Below, piece after piece: positions 24,659 to 33,880 of a stretch of DNA of 64,000 nucleotides; within the stretch, counting starts at the first letter, position 1; each line of letters opens with the position of its first letter. This DNA is from CALBPI01 sp038524795 (lineage in GTDB: Bacteria > Pseudomonadota > Gammaproteobacteria > Steroidobacterales > Woeseiaceae). Both the position numbers and the translations under genes were made by a program. The notes under the pieces are model-generated. The model searched no databases. It was not told where the DNA came from and worked only from the letters and a program-made list of their open reading frames with translations. The stretch is from positions 42,547 to 106,546 of the forward strand of contig JBCBIJ010000011.1 of NCBI GenBank assembly GCA_038524795.1. The letters are read 5' to 3'.

Positions 24659-26851
24659 TCAGCCTGCGTCGTCGCTGCCGTCAATGATGCGCACGGTGGT
24701 CGTGCGATAGACGCCCTCGGGCGCCGCCTCCCCGTCGAGGGTGAGGGTCAGCGTTTCCTCGGGCTCCACGCTATTGTCGAGGACCACGGGCAGGTAGACA
24801 ACCGCGACAGATTCGCCGGGTTCGAAGCGCACGGTCGAGTACGGCGGTGGCACGAAATCTTCGTCGGGTCGCGCCTCGTTTGGAGTCAGCGCAAAGCCAA
24901 CGTCCAGTGCGCCGGCTCGGGCGTTGAACCGCCAGATCGTCAACACGGCCGCGGCACCGTCCTCGCTGACACGATAGTCCGGTCGGGCGAAACCCACCGT
25001 ATCGGGCGCCAAGGTGGCTGCGACGCGTTGGCGGTCATCGTCGAGCAGGCGCAGAGCGACGCGCGCCAGCACGGCACCATCGGCGCCTGTCATCGACAGT
25101 TGCACGATGGCGTCAGGCTCCACGTGTGGATCCGGCAGGTGCTCCACGACGACATCAACGACGCGCTGCCCGACCGCAAAGCTGGGCCGAAGCGTCGAAA
25201 TCCTGAAGCTCTCGCGGGTGGCGACGCCCTCTGCTTCCGTCGCCGCATCGATGATCAGGCGCAGCTGTTGCGGTGCACTGACGTCATCGCGTTGCAATCG
25301 GATGATCGAAGTGCCCGCATCCTCGAACAGGCGCAGCTCGGCATAGACGGCGGGCACGACCGCATCGGGCGATGGCAGTGCCAGCGTCAGCGCAGCAGGC
25401 TCGCTGTCTCCGGGTACCGGGTCCGCATTGGTGACCTCGAACGCTACCGCAGGCGGCGCACGCTCCACGGCCGGCTGCTCAGGCTCGACGGCGGCAGCGC
25501 TACCGTCCGGTGCCGAGCGAAATTGAGGCGACAGGATTGCTACACCGACCAGACCGACTATCGCCAGGCCTGCAAGCCAGGGCGTCCAACTGCCACCGCC
25601 ACTGGAACCGCCTTCGGCAACACCCAGTCCTTCGAGAAAACCGGCCACGCTTTGGGTGCGCGCATCGGTGCGCAACTGCAACGCAGACTCAAGGGCCCGC
25701 CATCGCCGCATGCCGATGCCGTCGATGCGTTCGGGTGCCAGGCCCTCACGCAGGGCGTCGAGCGCGGTTTTGTCACCGAAGACACGTCGCCCCGACAACA
25801 AACGGTAGGTCACGCATGCCAGCGAAAACACATCATCAACGGGTCGTGCCGCTTTGCCAGACAGCACAGCCGGACTCGCGTAGGCCGGCGTCGCTGCCTG
25901 CAGGAAGCTGTTGTCAAACGCCATGGCCTTGCCCGCAAGATCACCTCGCGCACGCGCAATGCCAAAATCAAGCAGCTTCACGCCGCCACCGGGCATCAGC
26001 ATGATGTTGCCGGGTTTGACATCGGCGTGCGTGACACCAACGCGGTGCGCATGCACTAGTGCGCTACCCACGGCACCAATAATGTCCATGGCGGCGATGA
26101 CGCTCATGGGCTCGCCACGGCGTTCGTTGAGCAGCGTACTGAGCGCCCTGCCTTCAAGCCATTCCATGACCAGAAAAATGCGTCCGGCACAGCGATCGAG
26201 ATCCAGGAACCGCACAATGTTCGGATGCGACAGGTAGCGCCCCTTGGCGGCCTCCTGTTGCAGCGCCCGCATGGCGCCACCGTGACCCGCGTAGTCGGGC
26301 GCGAGCACCTTGATGGCCACATAGGGGCGCCCACCCTCGGCTTCCGCAAGGCGGTGGTCGATGGCCTTGTAGACCACCCCCATGCTGCCGCCGGGCGCCC
26401 GGCTCACAATTTCGAAGCGGTCTCGCAGTATCGTGCCGATATCGATGGGCGCAGCGACCGTGGTGGCGACCTCGTCGGCATCACGCTCCGCTCGCGCTGG
26501 TCGCTCCGCCTTGTCTTCGCCGTAGTCGGCCGCTGCACTGAATGCGTCCGTGGCCTCTTCAATGAGTCCGACCTCAGTGGGCGTCGTCGGCAACTCCTCG
26601 TTTGTTGCCTTATCGATGTCGGAACACAAGAGGCGGTGAATCTGCTCGGGCACGAGACCGCGGTCGGCGTAGTCGTCAACGAGCCCACGGACGCCACTAG
26701 TCGCCCCAGGTTCGTCGTAGAGCAGGTTAATCATCTCGTCACGAAACTCGGCGACGCTGCGCTCGCCGCTGACGAGCTGCTCCATGGCGAGCAGCAGTGA
26801 CTGCGGTGCATCACCGATCGCGAGATCGTATTCGGTGCGTTTGTTGCTCAC
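24659..26851 (-). CDS. membrane Ser/Thr protein kinase with Calx-beta-like C-terminus
   Basis: A 730-residue Hanks-type kinase. The catalytic domain (about 145-410) has a modified glycine loop APGGSMGVV (152-160), Lys181 in VAIKVLAP, Glu200, the catalytic loop VTHADVKPGN with Asp277, and LLDFG (293-297). A Gly/Ser-rich linker leads to one membrane segment (about 424-441), then a periplasmic region ending in a Calx-beta-like domain (about 610-720: FARPDYRVSEDGAAAVL, PDEDFVPP, FEPGESVAVVYLPVVLD, DNSVEPEETLTLTL). The start is GTG, overlapping the FAD oxidase stop. It is followed by ilvD. The input sensed by the tail and the phosphorylated targets are unknown. Confidence 0.88.
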   Translation of the reverse strand: MSNKRTEYDLAIGDAPQSLLLAMEQLVSGERSVAEFRDEMINLLYDEPGATSGVRGLVDDYADRGLVPEQIHRLLCSDIDKATNEELPTTPTEVGLIEEATDAFSAAADYGEDKAERPARAERDADEVATTVAAPIDIGTILRDRFEIVSRAPGGSMGVVYKAIDHRLAEAEGGRPYVAIKVLAPDYAGHGGAMRALQQEAAKGRYLSHPNIVRFLDLDRCAGRIFLVMEWLEGRALSTLLNERRGEPMSVIAAMDIIGAVGSALVHAHRVGVTHADVKPGNIMLMPGGGVKLLDFGIARARGDLAGKAMAFDNSFLQAATPAYASPAVLSGKAARPVDDVFSLACVTYRLLSGRRVFGDKTALDALREGLAPERIDGIGMRRWRALESALQLRTDARTQSVAGFLEGLGVAEGGSSGGGSWTPWLAGLAIVGLVGVAILSPQFRSAPDGSAAAVEPEQPAVERAPPAVAFEVTNADPVPGDSEPAALTLALPSPDAVVPAVYAELRLFEDAGTSIIRLQRDDVSAPQQLRLIIDAATEAEGVATRESFRISTLRPSFAVGQRVVDVVVEHLPDPHVEPDAIVQLSMTGADGAVLARVALRLLDDDRQRVAATLAPDTVGFARPDYRVSEDGAAAVLTIWRFNARAGALDVGFALTPNEARPDEDFVPPPYSTVRFEPGESVAVVYLPVVLDNSVEPEETLTLTLDGEAAPEGVYRTTTVRIIDGSDDAG

Positions 26852-28245
26852 AGCAGCTTGCCCGGGTTCATGATGCCGTCGGGATCGAGGCTCTCTTTAA
26901 GTCTGCGCATGAGCGCGTGACTGGCGGGGCCGACCTGTGCCGCCAGAAGATCCCGCTTCAAGAGCCCAATACCGTGTTCGGCGCTTATCGTACCGCCAAG
27001 AGACTGCGCCGCCTCGTGCACAGTTCGCGTTAATGCCGGCGCCTGCGCCAGGAAGGCCTCACGCGCGAGCGGCTCGGGCTGACTCAGGTTGAAATGGAGG
27101 TTGCCGTCGCCGATGTGGCCAAAACACACGGGGCGCACACCCGGCACGAGCGCATCGACGCGCTCGGTCACCGTGTCTATGAAGCGTTGCAATGCCCCCA
27201 GTGGCACCGCGATGTCGTGCTTGATGCTGGCGCCCTCGTGGCGCTGCGCTTCGCTGATGTGGTGACGTACCGCCCAAAGCGCCGCCTGATCGCGGTCGCT
27301 GTCCGCCACAATCGCATCACGCACCGCAGCGGTTTCAACGGCCTCCGACACAGCGGCCAGCACCGCGTGCCGGTTCACCTCGGCACGCCCGCCGTGCAGC
27401 TCAATGAGCGCGTGCAGGGGAGCGTCCGCCGGGCGTCGCGTTCCCTCGATGTGCCGCGTCACAAAGTCCACGGCAATATCCGGTACCAGTTCAAACGCAG
27501 CCATTGTGGCGCCAAATGCGCGCCGGAAGCGCGTGTAGGCCTCGAGCACGTGCGTGTGCGTGTCGAGCGCCAGCCAAAGCACGAGACGCGCCTCAGGCGC
27601 TGGCACAAGTTTCAGTGTCGCGCCCGTGATGATGCCGAGCGTGCCTTCGCTGCCGACGAATAGCTGTTTCAGATCGTAGCCGACGTTGTTCTTGCGCAAG
27701 CCCCGCAACGCAGAGAGCAGCGTGCCATCGGGCAGGACGACCTCGAGACCCAGCACCTGGTCACGCGCATTGCCATAACGCAGGACGTTGACCCCGCCGG
27801 CATTGGTCGCAAGATTGCCGCCGATTTGGCAACTGCCTTCAGAACTGAGGCTCAGAGGCAACATGAGGTCCGCATCAGCGGCTGCCGTCTGCGCCGCGGC
27901 CAGTGTGCAGCCAGCGTCCACACACATGCTGAAATTGATATCGTCGACCGCGCGCACAGCGTTAAGCCGGGTGAGCGATACCACCACGTCGGCCTGACTC
28001 GATACGCTGCCGCCAACGAGCCCCGTGTTGCCACCCTGCGGGACGACGGGAACGCCCAGCTCTGCGCAACAACGAACGACCCCTGAAACGGCGTCAACGC
28101 TGCCGGGTTGCACGACAATGGGCGCTTCACCCGCGTAGTTGCCACGCCATTCCGCCAGAAACGGCGCACGATCGGCTTCGGTGGTGAGCACGGCCCCGTC
28201 GCCTGCCACGGCCCGCAAGGCCTGCGCAACGCGTTCGACGTTCAT
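26848..28245 (-). CDS. FAD-linked 2-hydroxyacid oxidase/dehydrogenase (GlcD/D2HGDH-like)
   Basis: A 465-residue VAO-family flavoprotein. The FAD domain has VVPQGGNTGLVGGSVSS and GGNLATNAGGVNVLRYGNARDQVLGLE; the C-terminus has GHIGDGNLHFN and SAEHGIGLLKRDLL with the metal and substrate-binding histidines. Close relatives oxidise D-2-hydroxyglutarate, D-lactate or glycolate. The start MNVERVAQALRAV is chosen because it makes an ATGA overlap with the dehydratase gene upstream. If it is a D-2-hydroxyglutarate dehydrogenase, it could remove the by-product made by the SerA-like enzyme encoded about 20 kb away; this is inference. Confidence 0.88.
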   Translation of the reverse strand: MNVERVAQALRAVAGDGAVLTTEADRAPFLAEWRGNYAGEAPIVVQPGSVDAVSGVVRCCAELGVPVVPQGGNTGLVGGSVSSQADVVVSLTRLNAVRAVDDINFSMCVDAGCTLAAAQTAAADADLMLPLSLSSEGSCQIGGNLATNAGGVNVLRYGNARDQVLGLEVVLPDGTLLSALRGLRKNNVGYDLKQLFVGSEGTLGIITGATLKLVPAPEARLVLWLALDTHTHVLEAYTRFRRAFGATMAAFELVPDIAVDFVTRHIEGTRRPADAPLHALIELHGGRAEVNRHAVLAAVSEAVETAAVRDAIVADSDRDQAALWAVRHHISEAQRHEGASIKHDIAVPLGALQRFIDTVTERVDALVPGVRPVCFGHIGDGNLHFNLSQPEPLAREAFLAQAPALTRTVHEAAQSLGGTISAEHGIGLLKRDLLAAQVGPASHALMRRLKESLDPDGIMNPGKLL

Positions 28246-29204
28246 TGGGAGACGAGCTCGGACCAGCGGATGTGATCGATATTGCTGCCGCAGAAGATGA
28301 GCCCCACGCGCTTGCCATTCAGCTTCTGGGCGAGCGGACCCAGCAGCGCGGCGAGCGCGGCAGCACAAGCGGGCTCGACGGCGAGCGCCAGGTGCTCGTA
28401 AATACGGCGCATGGCGGCAAGCAGCGCATCGTCACTTACGCGAACCACGTCGTCGATGTGTTGGCGGCACAGCGAATAGGAAAGCGGCAACGCCATGGGC
28501 GCGCCGAGGCTGTCCGCGATCGTATCAACGCGCTCCAGCGTGACGGGCGCCCCCGTCGCGAAGCTTCGCGACATGCTGTCGGCACCGACGGGCTCAACGC
28601 CGAACACCGCACAACCGGGTGCCGCGAGCTTGACGGCCGTTGCCACCCCCGCGGCGAGCCCGCCACCCCCCACGGGAACGATTACGGCGTCCAGTTCGGG
28701 CGTTGCATCAACAAGCTCTCTGCCGACGCCCGCAGTGGCGGTCGCCGTGGTCAGGCCTTCGAAGGGATGGATCAGCGTCCGGCCCTCATCGCGGACAATA
28801 GCCTCCGCGGTGTTGAATGCCGTGTGGACATCGTCTGCCAGAACCACTTCGGCACCCAGGGCCCGCACCCGCTCAACCCTGATGGGCGGGGCCGTCGCTG
28901 TCATCACAACACGTGCGGAAAGGCCCAACTGGCGCGCCGCCCAAGCAGTCGCGATCGCGTGGTTGCCGGCACTGACGGCCGTGACGCCGGCGGCACGTTC
29001 TCGCTCGTCGAGTTTCAGACAGTTGGCCAGCGCCCCACGGGCCTTGAACGACCCCGTCACCTGCCAGAGCTCGCACTTGGCCCAGACTTCGCAACCGCTG
29101 AGCGCCGACAGCGCGTCGAGCCGGACACTGGGTGTCCGCCGCAGGCGCGGTTCGAGGGTCGCACTCAAGCGATCGATGCTGTCTAGGGTGATTTCAGATG
29201 TCAT
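28242..29204 (-). CDS. threonine/serine dehydratase-like PLP enzyme
   Basis: A 320-residue fold-type II PLP protein. The Schiff-base lysine is in GSFKARGALAN, the substrate loop is VSAGNHA, and the phosphate-binding glycines are VGGGGLAAG. It lacks the C-terminal regulatory domain of IlvA, so it is catabolic threonine dehydratase-like or a serine/threonine racemase-like enzyme. It is the first gene of the minus-strand run to 18573. A role feeding 2-ketobutyrate to isoleucine synthesis with IlvD is attractive but unproven. Confidence 0.85.
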   Translation of the reverse strand: MTSEITLDSIDRLSATLEPRLRRTPSVRLDALSALSGCEVWAKCELWQVTGSFKARGALANCLKLDERERAAGVTAVSAGNHAIATAWAARQLGLSARVVMTATAPPIRVERVRALGAEVVLADDVHTAFNTAEAIVRDEGRTLIHPFEGLTTATATAGVGRELVDATPELDAVIVPVGGGGLAAGVATAVKLAAPGCAVFGVEPVGADSMSRSFATGAPVTLERVDTIADSLGAPMALPLSYSLCRQHIDDVVRVSDDALLAAMRRIYEHLALAVEPACAAALAALLGPLAQKLNGKRVGLIFCGSNIDHIRWSELVSQ

Positions 29205-29435
29205 GGTCGGCTGGCGGTGGGCCGGGAATGGCGCGCGACCTCAGGTTTTGGCAGGTTCCGCCGCTCTGACAGACAAGAGCTTGCATCACCGCAGCCAGTT
29301 AATTACCGTGCGCATAATAACGTAACGTCGTGATTTATCCGAACGAATCAGGGCACTTCGCCGGGTTTTTGAAACCGGTACTTTACGCGGCGGGTACGAT
29401 GTTTCCCGCCTCGACAGCCGCCGAGGACACTCTGG

Positions 29436-30704
29436 ATGTCGATTGACCGACTGTCCGACTCCGGAATCATCAAGATTGCGGGAAGCTCACCGCACCTCGA
29501 TGCGCTTGCGACGCTTGCAAGTGACCTCAGCGTGCGTGAGCGCGGTAGTCTCGTCGAACTCGAACGCCGTCTCCACGATGCCTGGGCGCTCGGCGCCAAC
29601 ACGATCCTGAGCTGGAGTCACCACCCACAAGGCATCGGGCTGCTCGTGGTGCCCCACTACGCGCTTGCCGAGTACACGGCGACTCCCGCGGGGGGTGACC
29701 GACCCTGGCGTCCCTCGGAACGCTTTATCACAGAGCTCATTTCGGGCCCCGCGCACCTGACAGTCTCTCAGCTTTCGAAGGTCGCGCGCCTGCTCGATGT
29801 CGAGCCGCGGGTCATCGCCCTGCGTGACCGCTTGCCCGACACGGAAATGGAAACCCGCCTCATCGAGGCGATGGTCAAGCGTTACGGGGTCAACTACGTT
29901 GAACGCCGCGCCGTTGCCCTGTTCGACATCGTCGGCTTCAGCCTGCTGAGCCCGTTCGAACAAATGACGCAGCTCAACAGCCTCTCGCACTCGCTGAATG
30001 CGGCGCACAGCAAGCTGCTCGACCGGGAAATTGGCGTAAGTTTCGCCCGCTCGTCGAGCGGCGACGGGTTCTACATCTGGAACCGTGACCGCGGCGAGTC
30101 GCCCAACGTCAACCTCTACCACTTCATGCAGCTCGTGCTGGCCGACAACGCGATTGCCCGGAGCAAGGCCGTCGCGCGATCGGTACCGTTGCTCCGCACC
30201 GCCTTCCACATCGGTAGCTGTTACGAGTTTCACCAGTCGGATGGCCTCAACCCGACGACGCACGACTACATCGTGGGCGATGTGACGGTAGAGCTCGCAC
30301 GCATGATCGAACGCACAGTGCCAGGCCAGATCGTTGTGGGTGCCTTTGAAACCTGCGACACAGCGCCCGAAAACGCTGCCGACTGCGAAGCGATCCGCTT
30401 TGTTGAACACACGCGCCGCAATCTGACGCGCCTTGAGGGCATGGAGCTCTCAGGCGAACGCGTCACCTCGATTAAGTGCTACCTCACGGGTGAACGCTGT
30501 GCCGATGGAAGATTCTCTATTCGCAAGCTGCTCATCAATGACAAGCATGGGCTATCTCGCTTCGTGTACAACGCGAAGGTCAACATCCACCGGCACCAGG
30601 CGGAGCCCATCCTGCTGGGCATTGAGGATCGCATCCTGCGCGAAGATGATTTCTCGGCGCAAACCGCCGAGATGATCTACATCCCCAACGAACAGCACGT
30701 ATAG
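29436..30704 (+). CDS. class III nucleotide cyclase-domain protein, possibly atypical
   Basis: A 422-residue soluble protein with a central domain (about 155-300) resembling adenylate/guanylate cyclases: RRAVALFDIVGFS holds the first metal Asp164, and SSGDGFYIW the second Asp210. GDVTVELARM (281-290) aligns with the usual VNxAAR block and keeps Arg289, but the Asn position is a Val. The N-terminal 150 and C-terminal 120 residues match nothing I recognise. GAGGA lies before the ATG. It stands alone, divergent from the dehydratase operon. It may make a cyclic nucleotide, or be a degenerate binder. Confidence 0.65.
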   Translation: MSIDRLSDSGIIKIAGSSPHLDALATLASDLSVRERGSLVELERRLHDAWALGANTILSWSHHPQGIGLLVVPHYALAEYTATPAGGDRPWRPSERFITELISGPAHLTVSQLSKVARLLDVEPRVIALRDRLPDTEMETRLIEAMVKRYGVNYVERRAVALFDIVGFSLLSPFEQMTQLNSLSHSLNAAHSKLLDREIGVSFARSSSGDGFYIWNRDRGESPNVNLYHFMQLVLADNAIARSKAVARSVPLLRTAFHIGSCYEFHQSDGLNPTTHDYIVGDVTVELARMIERTVPGQIVVGAFETCDTAPENAADCEAIRFVEHTRRNLTRLEGMELSGERVTSIKCYLTGERCADGRFSIRKLLINDKHGLSRFVYNAKVNIHRHQAEPILLGIEDRILREDDFSAQTAEMIYIPNEQHV

Positions 30705-30724
30705 TCCGCGCGCTGACCGACCAC

Positions 30725-30752
30725 AAAAAAACCCGGCGCAAGGCCGGGTTTC
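30725..30752 (-). terminator. terminator after tRNA-Pro
   Basis: On the minus strand ACCCGGC and GCCGGGT form a 7-bp stem with a 5-base loop, followed by seven T. It lies just beyond the tRNA-Pro 3' end. In the plus direction the stem is followed only by TTTCG, so it may also act weakly for the cyclase-domain gene. Confidence 0.85.
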
Positions 30753-30759
30753 GAATAAA

Positions 30760-30836
<77 letters not shown>

Positions 30837-30858
30837 ACCGATATGACTTTAAGAATGT

Positions 30859-30883
30859 ACGCTAAGGGTTTGTTTCTTAGCGT
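30859..30883 (-). promoter_or_regulatory. hairpin across the merR stop codon
   Basis: ACGCTAAG and CTTAGCGT form a perfect 8-bp stem with a 9-base loop spanning the merR-type gene's stop. The following bases on the minus strand are not a proper T-run, so it is more likely an RNA 3'-end or processing structure between merR and tRNA-Pro than a strong terminator. Confidence 0.4.
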
Positions 30884-31233
30884 CTTAGCAGCTTCAGAAT
30901 CTCGTCCAGTTCGACGCGCATCTGGCGAATGAGCTGCTGGCTCTGGCTGACGTCCGACTTGGCCTCTTCGCCCGTGAGCTGCTGCCGTGCGCCGCCAATC
31001 GTGAAACCCTGATCATAGAGCAAACTGCGAATCTGGCGAATGACCAGAACATCCTGGCGCTGGTAGTAACGCCGGTTGCCGCGTCGCTTGACGGGTTTGA
31101 GCTGCGGAAATTCCTGTTCCCAGTAGCGAAGCACGTGTGGTTTCACAGCACACAGGTCGCTGACTTCGCCGATGGTGAAATAGCGCTTGCCAGGAATCGG
31201 GGGAAGTTCGTCGTTATTTCCCGGTTCCAGCAT
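30877..31233 (-). CDS. MerR-family transcriptional regulator
   Basis: A 118-residue protein with an N-terminal MerR winged helix (about 17-85: YFTIGEVSDLCAVKPHVLRYWEQEFPQL is split over two helices, then RRGNRRYYQRQDV) and a short C-terminal coiled coil (about 95-118). No metal-binding cysteines are seen in the C-terminal part. This protein is widely conserved directly downstream of ihfA; its regulon is largely uncharacterised. The start overlaps the end of ihfA by 20 bases. Confidence 0.9.
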   Translation of the reverse strand: MLEPGNNDELPPIPGKRYFTIGEVSDLCAVKPHVLRYWEQEFPQLKPVKRRGNRRYYQRQDVLVIRQIRSLLYDQGFTIGGARQQLTGEEAKSDVSQSQQLIRQMRVELDEILKLLRR

Positions 31234-31513
31234 AAGCCTCTACTCGTGATTTCAGTTTCTGCCCCGGACGGAACGTGACGACACGCCGCGCCGAAATCGG
31301 GATCTCTTCGCCCGTCTTCGGATTACGCCCCGGCCGTTCGTTTTTGTCACGCAGATCAAAATTGCCAAAACCCGAGAGTTTGACTTGCTCGCCCACAGCG
31401 AGCGACGAGCGCAGTTCCTCGAAGAAGAGGTCTACGAGTTCACGTGCTTCGCGCTTGTTGAGACCCAGCTCGTTGAAGAGCGAGTCCGCCATATCCGCTT
31501 TCGTGAGTGCCAC
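31214..31513 (-). CDS. ihfA: integration host factor alpha subunit
   Basis: A 99-residue HU/IHF-fold protein that bends DNA as a heterodimer with IhfB, which is also encoded in this window. Conserved parts are ALTKADMADSLFNELGLN, KLSGFGNFDLRDKNERPGRNPKTGEEI and ARRVVTFRPGQKLK, including the intercalating proline in RPGRNPKTG. The start is GTG. It follows pheT by a few bases, the usual arrangement. Confidence 0.96.
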   Translation of the reverse strand: MALTKADMADSLFNELGLNKREARELVDLFFEELRSSLAVGEQVKLSGFGNFDLRDKNERPGRNPKTGEEIPISARRVVTFRPGQKLKSRVEAYAGTGK

Positions 31514-31519
31514 CGCGTC

Positions 31520-33880
31520 TTATTCTCTTAGTTTTGCGCCATGGTCGCGTTGCAGTGCCTGGACAATGGCAGCCACCGTCGCGTCGGTTTCGATGTCCGT
31601 TAGGGTGCGCGAGGAATCCTGCAAAATCAAGCCTAAAGCAACGCTTTTTAGCCCGGGTTCTACTCCCCTGCCACGGTAGATATCGAATACCCGAATGGAT
31701 TGCAGCAATGCGCCGCCCGCATCCGCCGCCGAGGCCGAAAGGGCCTGCGCGTCAACGGCATCGTCTACGAGAACAGCGAGGTCGCGCCGGACGCTCGGGA
31801 ACCGTGATATCGGCGCTGTTCGCGTCACGTTCGCGGCAAAAACGCCTTCAAAATCGAGCTCGAACACGACGCACGGGACGTCAATATCTGACGCCTGCGC
31901 GACGCGCGGGTGCAGCGCGCCGATGACGCCAACGCGCGCGCCATTTCGATGAATCTCGGCTGACTGACCCGGGTGCAATGCCGACGACGATGCCCTTACG
32001 AACGAGAACTCGTGAACAGCTCCCGAAAGCGCAAGGAGCGCTTCGATATCGGCCTTTATGTCAAAAAAGTCGACGCCGTCAGCACCCGCAGCCCATTGCT
32101 CGGGCAGTCGCCGTCCTGCGGCGATACCGGCCAGTACCAGTCGCTCGCCATCGGTCTCGAACACGTGCCCCATTTCGAACAAGCGAACCCGGTCGCGTTG
32201 ACGCGCCAGGTTGTGCGCCGTGGCAGCCGCAAGCCCGGGCAGCATCGTACCGCGCATCACTGAGAGTTCTCTGGACAGCGGATTCGCGAGCGTGGGCCCC
32301 GGTGCGCCGGTGTCCCAGCGGGCGTGTTGTTCTGGATCGATGAAGCTGTAGCAGATTGCCTCGTTGTAGCCGCGGGCCGCGAGCGTGTCGCGGACGCGGC
32401 CTTCGGCAATACGCCCTTCACTGTCGGGAGCCAGCGCCACCTCGGAGTAGGCACGACGCGCGGGAATTCGGTCATAGCCGTAGACGCGCGCGACTTCTTC
32501 GATGAGGTCTTCCTCGATGGCGATGTCGTAGCGATAACTGGGCGGCGCAACCTGCCAGCCGTCGTGGGTCTGGGTCGTTTTGAAACCAAGACGCGTAAAG
32601 ATGTTGTCGACGGTGTCAGCGGCGACCTTGTGACCCAGCAGTTTGTCGAGGCGCGCTTGGCGCAGCGTAACTTCCGAACGTGCGGGAAGATGCGCCGCGT
32701 CTACAAGGTCGACCATTGGGCTCGCGTTGCCGCCGGCAATATCCAGCAGCAGGTTGGCGGCGCGCGCCTGCGCACGCGCGTGGCCCGCCGGGTCCACGCC
32801 GCGTTCAAAGCGCAATGACGCGTCCGTGTGCAGGCCATAGCGGCGCGCCTGACCCGCCATGGCAGCAGGGGTGAACAGCGCGGCCTCAAATACGATATGA
32901 CGCGTGTGTTCATCCACGCCCGTGGAGGCGCCACCCATGATGCCGGCAAGGCCGATTGGTCCACTGTCATCGCAGATGAGCAGCGTGTCGCTGTCGGGCT
33001 CGATCTCGCGCTCATCAAGTAGCGTTAGCTTGTCGCCAGACTGTGCCAATCGCACATGAATGTTGCCTGCAAGCTTATCGAGGTCGTAGGCGTGCATCGG
33101 CTGCCCGTATTCGAGCATCACATAGTTGGTGATGTCGACAACCGGGTGGATCGCCCGGATGCCACTGCGGCGAAGACGCTCCACCATCCAGAGTGGCGTT
33201 GCGGCCGCCGTGTCGATGTCTTGAATAACACGCAAGGTGAAGCGCGGCACGCGCACGCTGTCATCGACACGCGCCGTGAAGTCGTGTTGCGCCGTTTCAG
33301 GCACTTCACTGACCGGCGGCTCATCAAGCTGATCGCCCATGAACGTCGCCACCTCGCGCGCAATACCGAGCACGGAGAAACAGTCGCCGCGGTTTGGCGT
33401 CAGATCGACGTCAATAACGTCGTCAGGCAGTTCGAGTGCTTCAGCAAGCGGCGTTCCTGGCTCGATGGTCGCCGGCAGCTCGAGGATGCCGTCGTGTTCT
33501 TCGCCCAACTCAAGTTCCCGGGCTGAGCACAGCATGCCGTGCGACGCGACGCCACGGAGCTTGGACTTCCGAATCTTCAGACCGCCCGGCAGTACCGTTC
33601 CAATGCGTGCTACCGCGACGCCCATGCCCGCCCGGACGTTGGGCGCACCACAGACGATTTCCAGAGTGGCTTCACCGTCGTCGACCTGGGCGACCGAGAG
33701 CCGATCGGCATCGGGATGCTGAGCGACGTCGGTGACACGGCCAACAACCACACCATCGGCAGCCGAAATGGCCTCTGAGCCGTCAACTTCCAGCCCCGCC
33801 AGGGTGAGGCGCTCCAGAACGGGGCCAAGCTCGATGTCACGCCCGAGCCAGTGTTCGAGCCAGCGGCGCGAGAACTTCAT
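31520..33880 (-). CDS. pheT: phenylalanyl-tRNA synthetase beta subunit
   Basis: A 786-residue subunit of the alpha2-beta2 synthetase. In order: EMAP-like tRNA-binding domain (about 40-150), B3/B4 editing domain (about 210-385), B5 domain (about 400-470), catalytic-like core, and the C-terminal FDX anticodon domain (about 690-786: PISRFPSVRRDLAVLVDD). It overlaps pheS by ATGA and precedes ihfA. Length is standard. Confidence 0.97.
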   Translation of the reverse strand: MKFSRRWLEHWLGRDIELGPVLERLTLAGLEVDGSEAISAADGVVVGRVTDVAQHPDADRLSVAQVDDGEATLEIVCGAPNVRAGMGVAVARIGTVLPGGLKIRKSKLRGVASHGMLCSARELELGEEHDGILELPATIEPGTPLAEALELPDDVIDVDLTPNRGDCFSVLGIAREVATFMGDQLDEPPVSEVPETAQHDFTARVDDSVRVPRFTLRVIQDIDTAAATPLWMVERLRRSGIRAIHPVVDITNYVMLEYGQPMHAYDLDKLAGNIHVRLAQSGDKLTLLDEREIEPDSDTLLICDDSGPIGLAGIMGGASTGVDEHTRHIVFEAALFTPAAMAGQARRYGLHTDASLRFERGVDPAGHARAQARAANLLLDIAGGNASPMVDLVDAAHLPARSEVTLRQARLDKLLGHKVAADTVDNIFTRLGFKTTQTHDGWQVAPPSYRYDIAIEEDLIEEVARVYGYDRIPARRAYSEVALAPDSEGRIAEGRVRDTLAARGYNEAICYSFIDPEQHARWDTGAPGPTLANPLSRELSVMRGTMLPGLAAATAHNLARQRDRVRLFEMGHVFETDGERLVLAGIAAGRRLPEQWAAGADGVDFFDIKADIEALLALSGAVHEFSFVRASSSALHPGQSAEIHRNGARVGVIGALHPRVAQASDIDVPCVVFELDFEGVFAANVTRTAPISRFPSVRRDLAVLVDDAVDAQALSASAADAGGALLQSIRVFDIYRGRGVEPGLKSVALGLILQDSSRTLTDIETDATVAAIVQALQRDHGAKLRE

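Noticed and set aside
24605..26059. 484-codon plus-strand frame opposite the kinase gene
   Set aside because: The kinase frame carries clear catalytic motifs; the opposite frame has low-complexity Arg/Gln/His composition.
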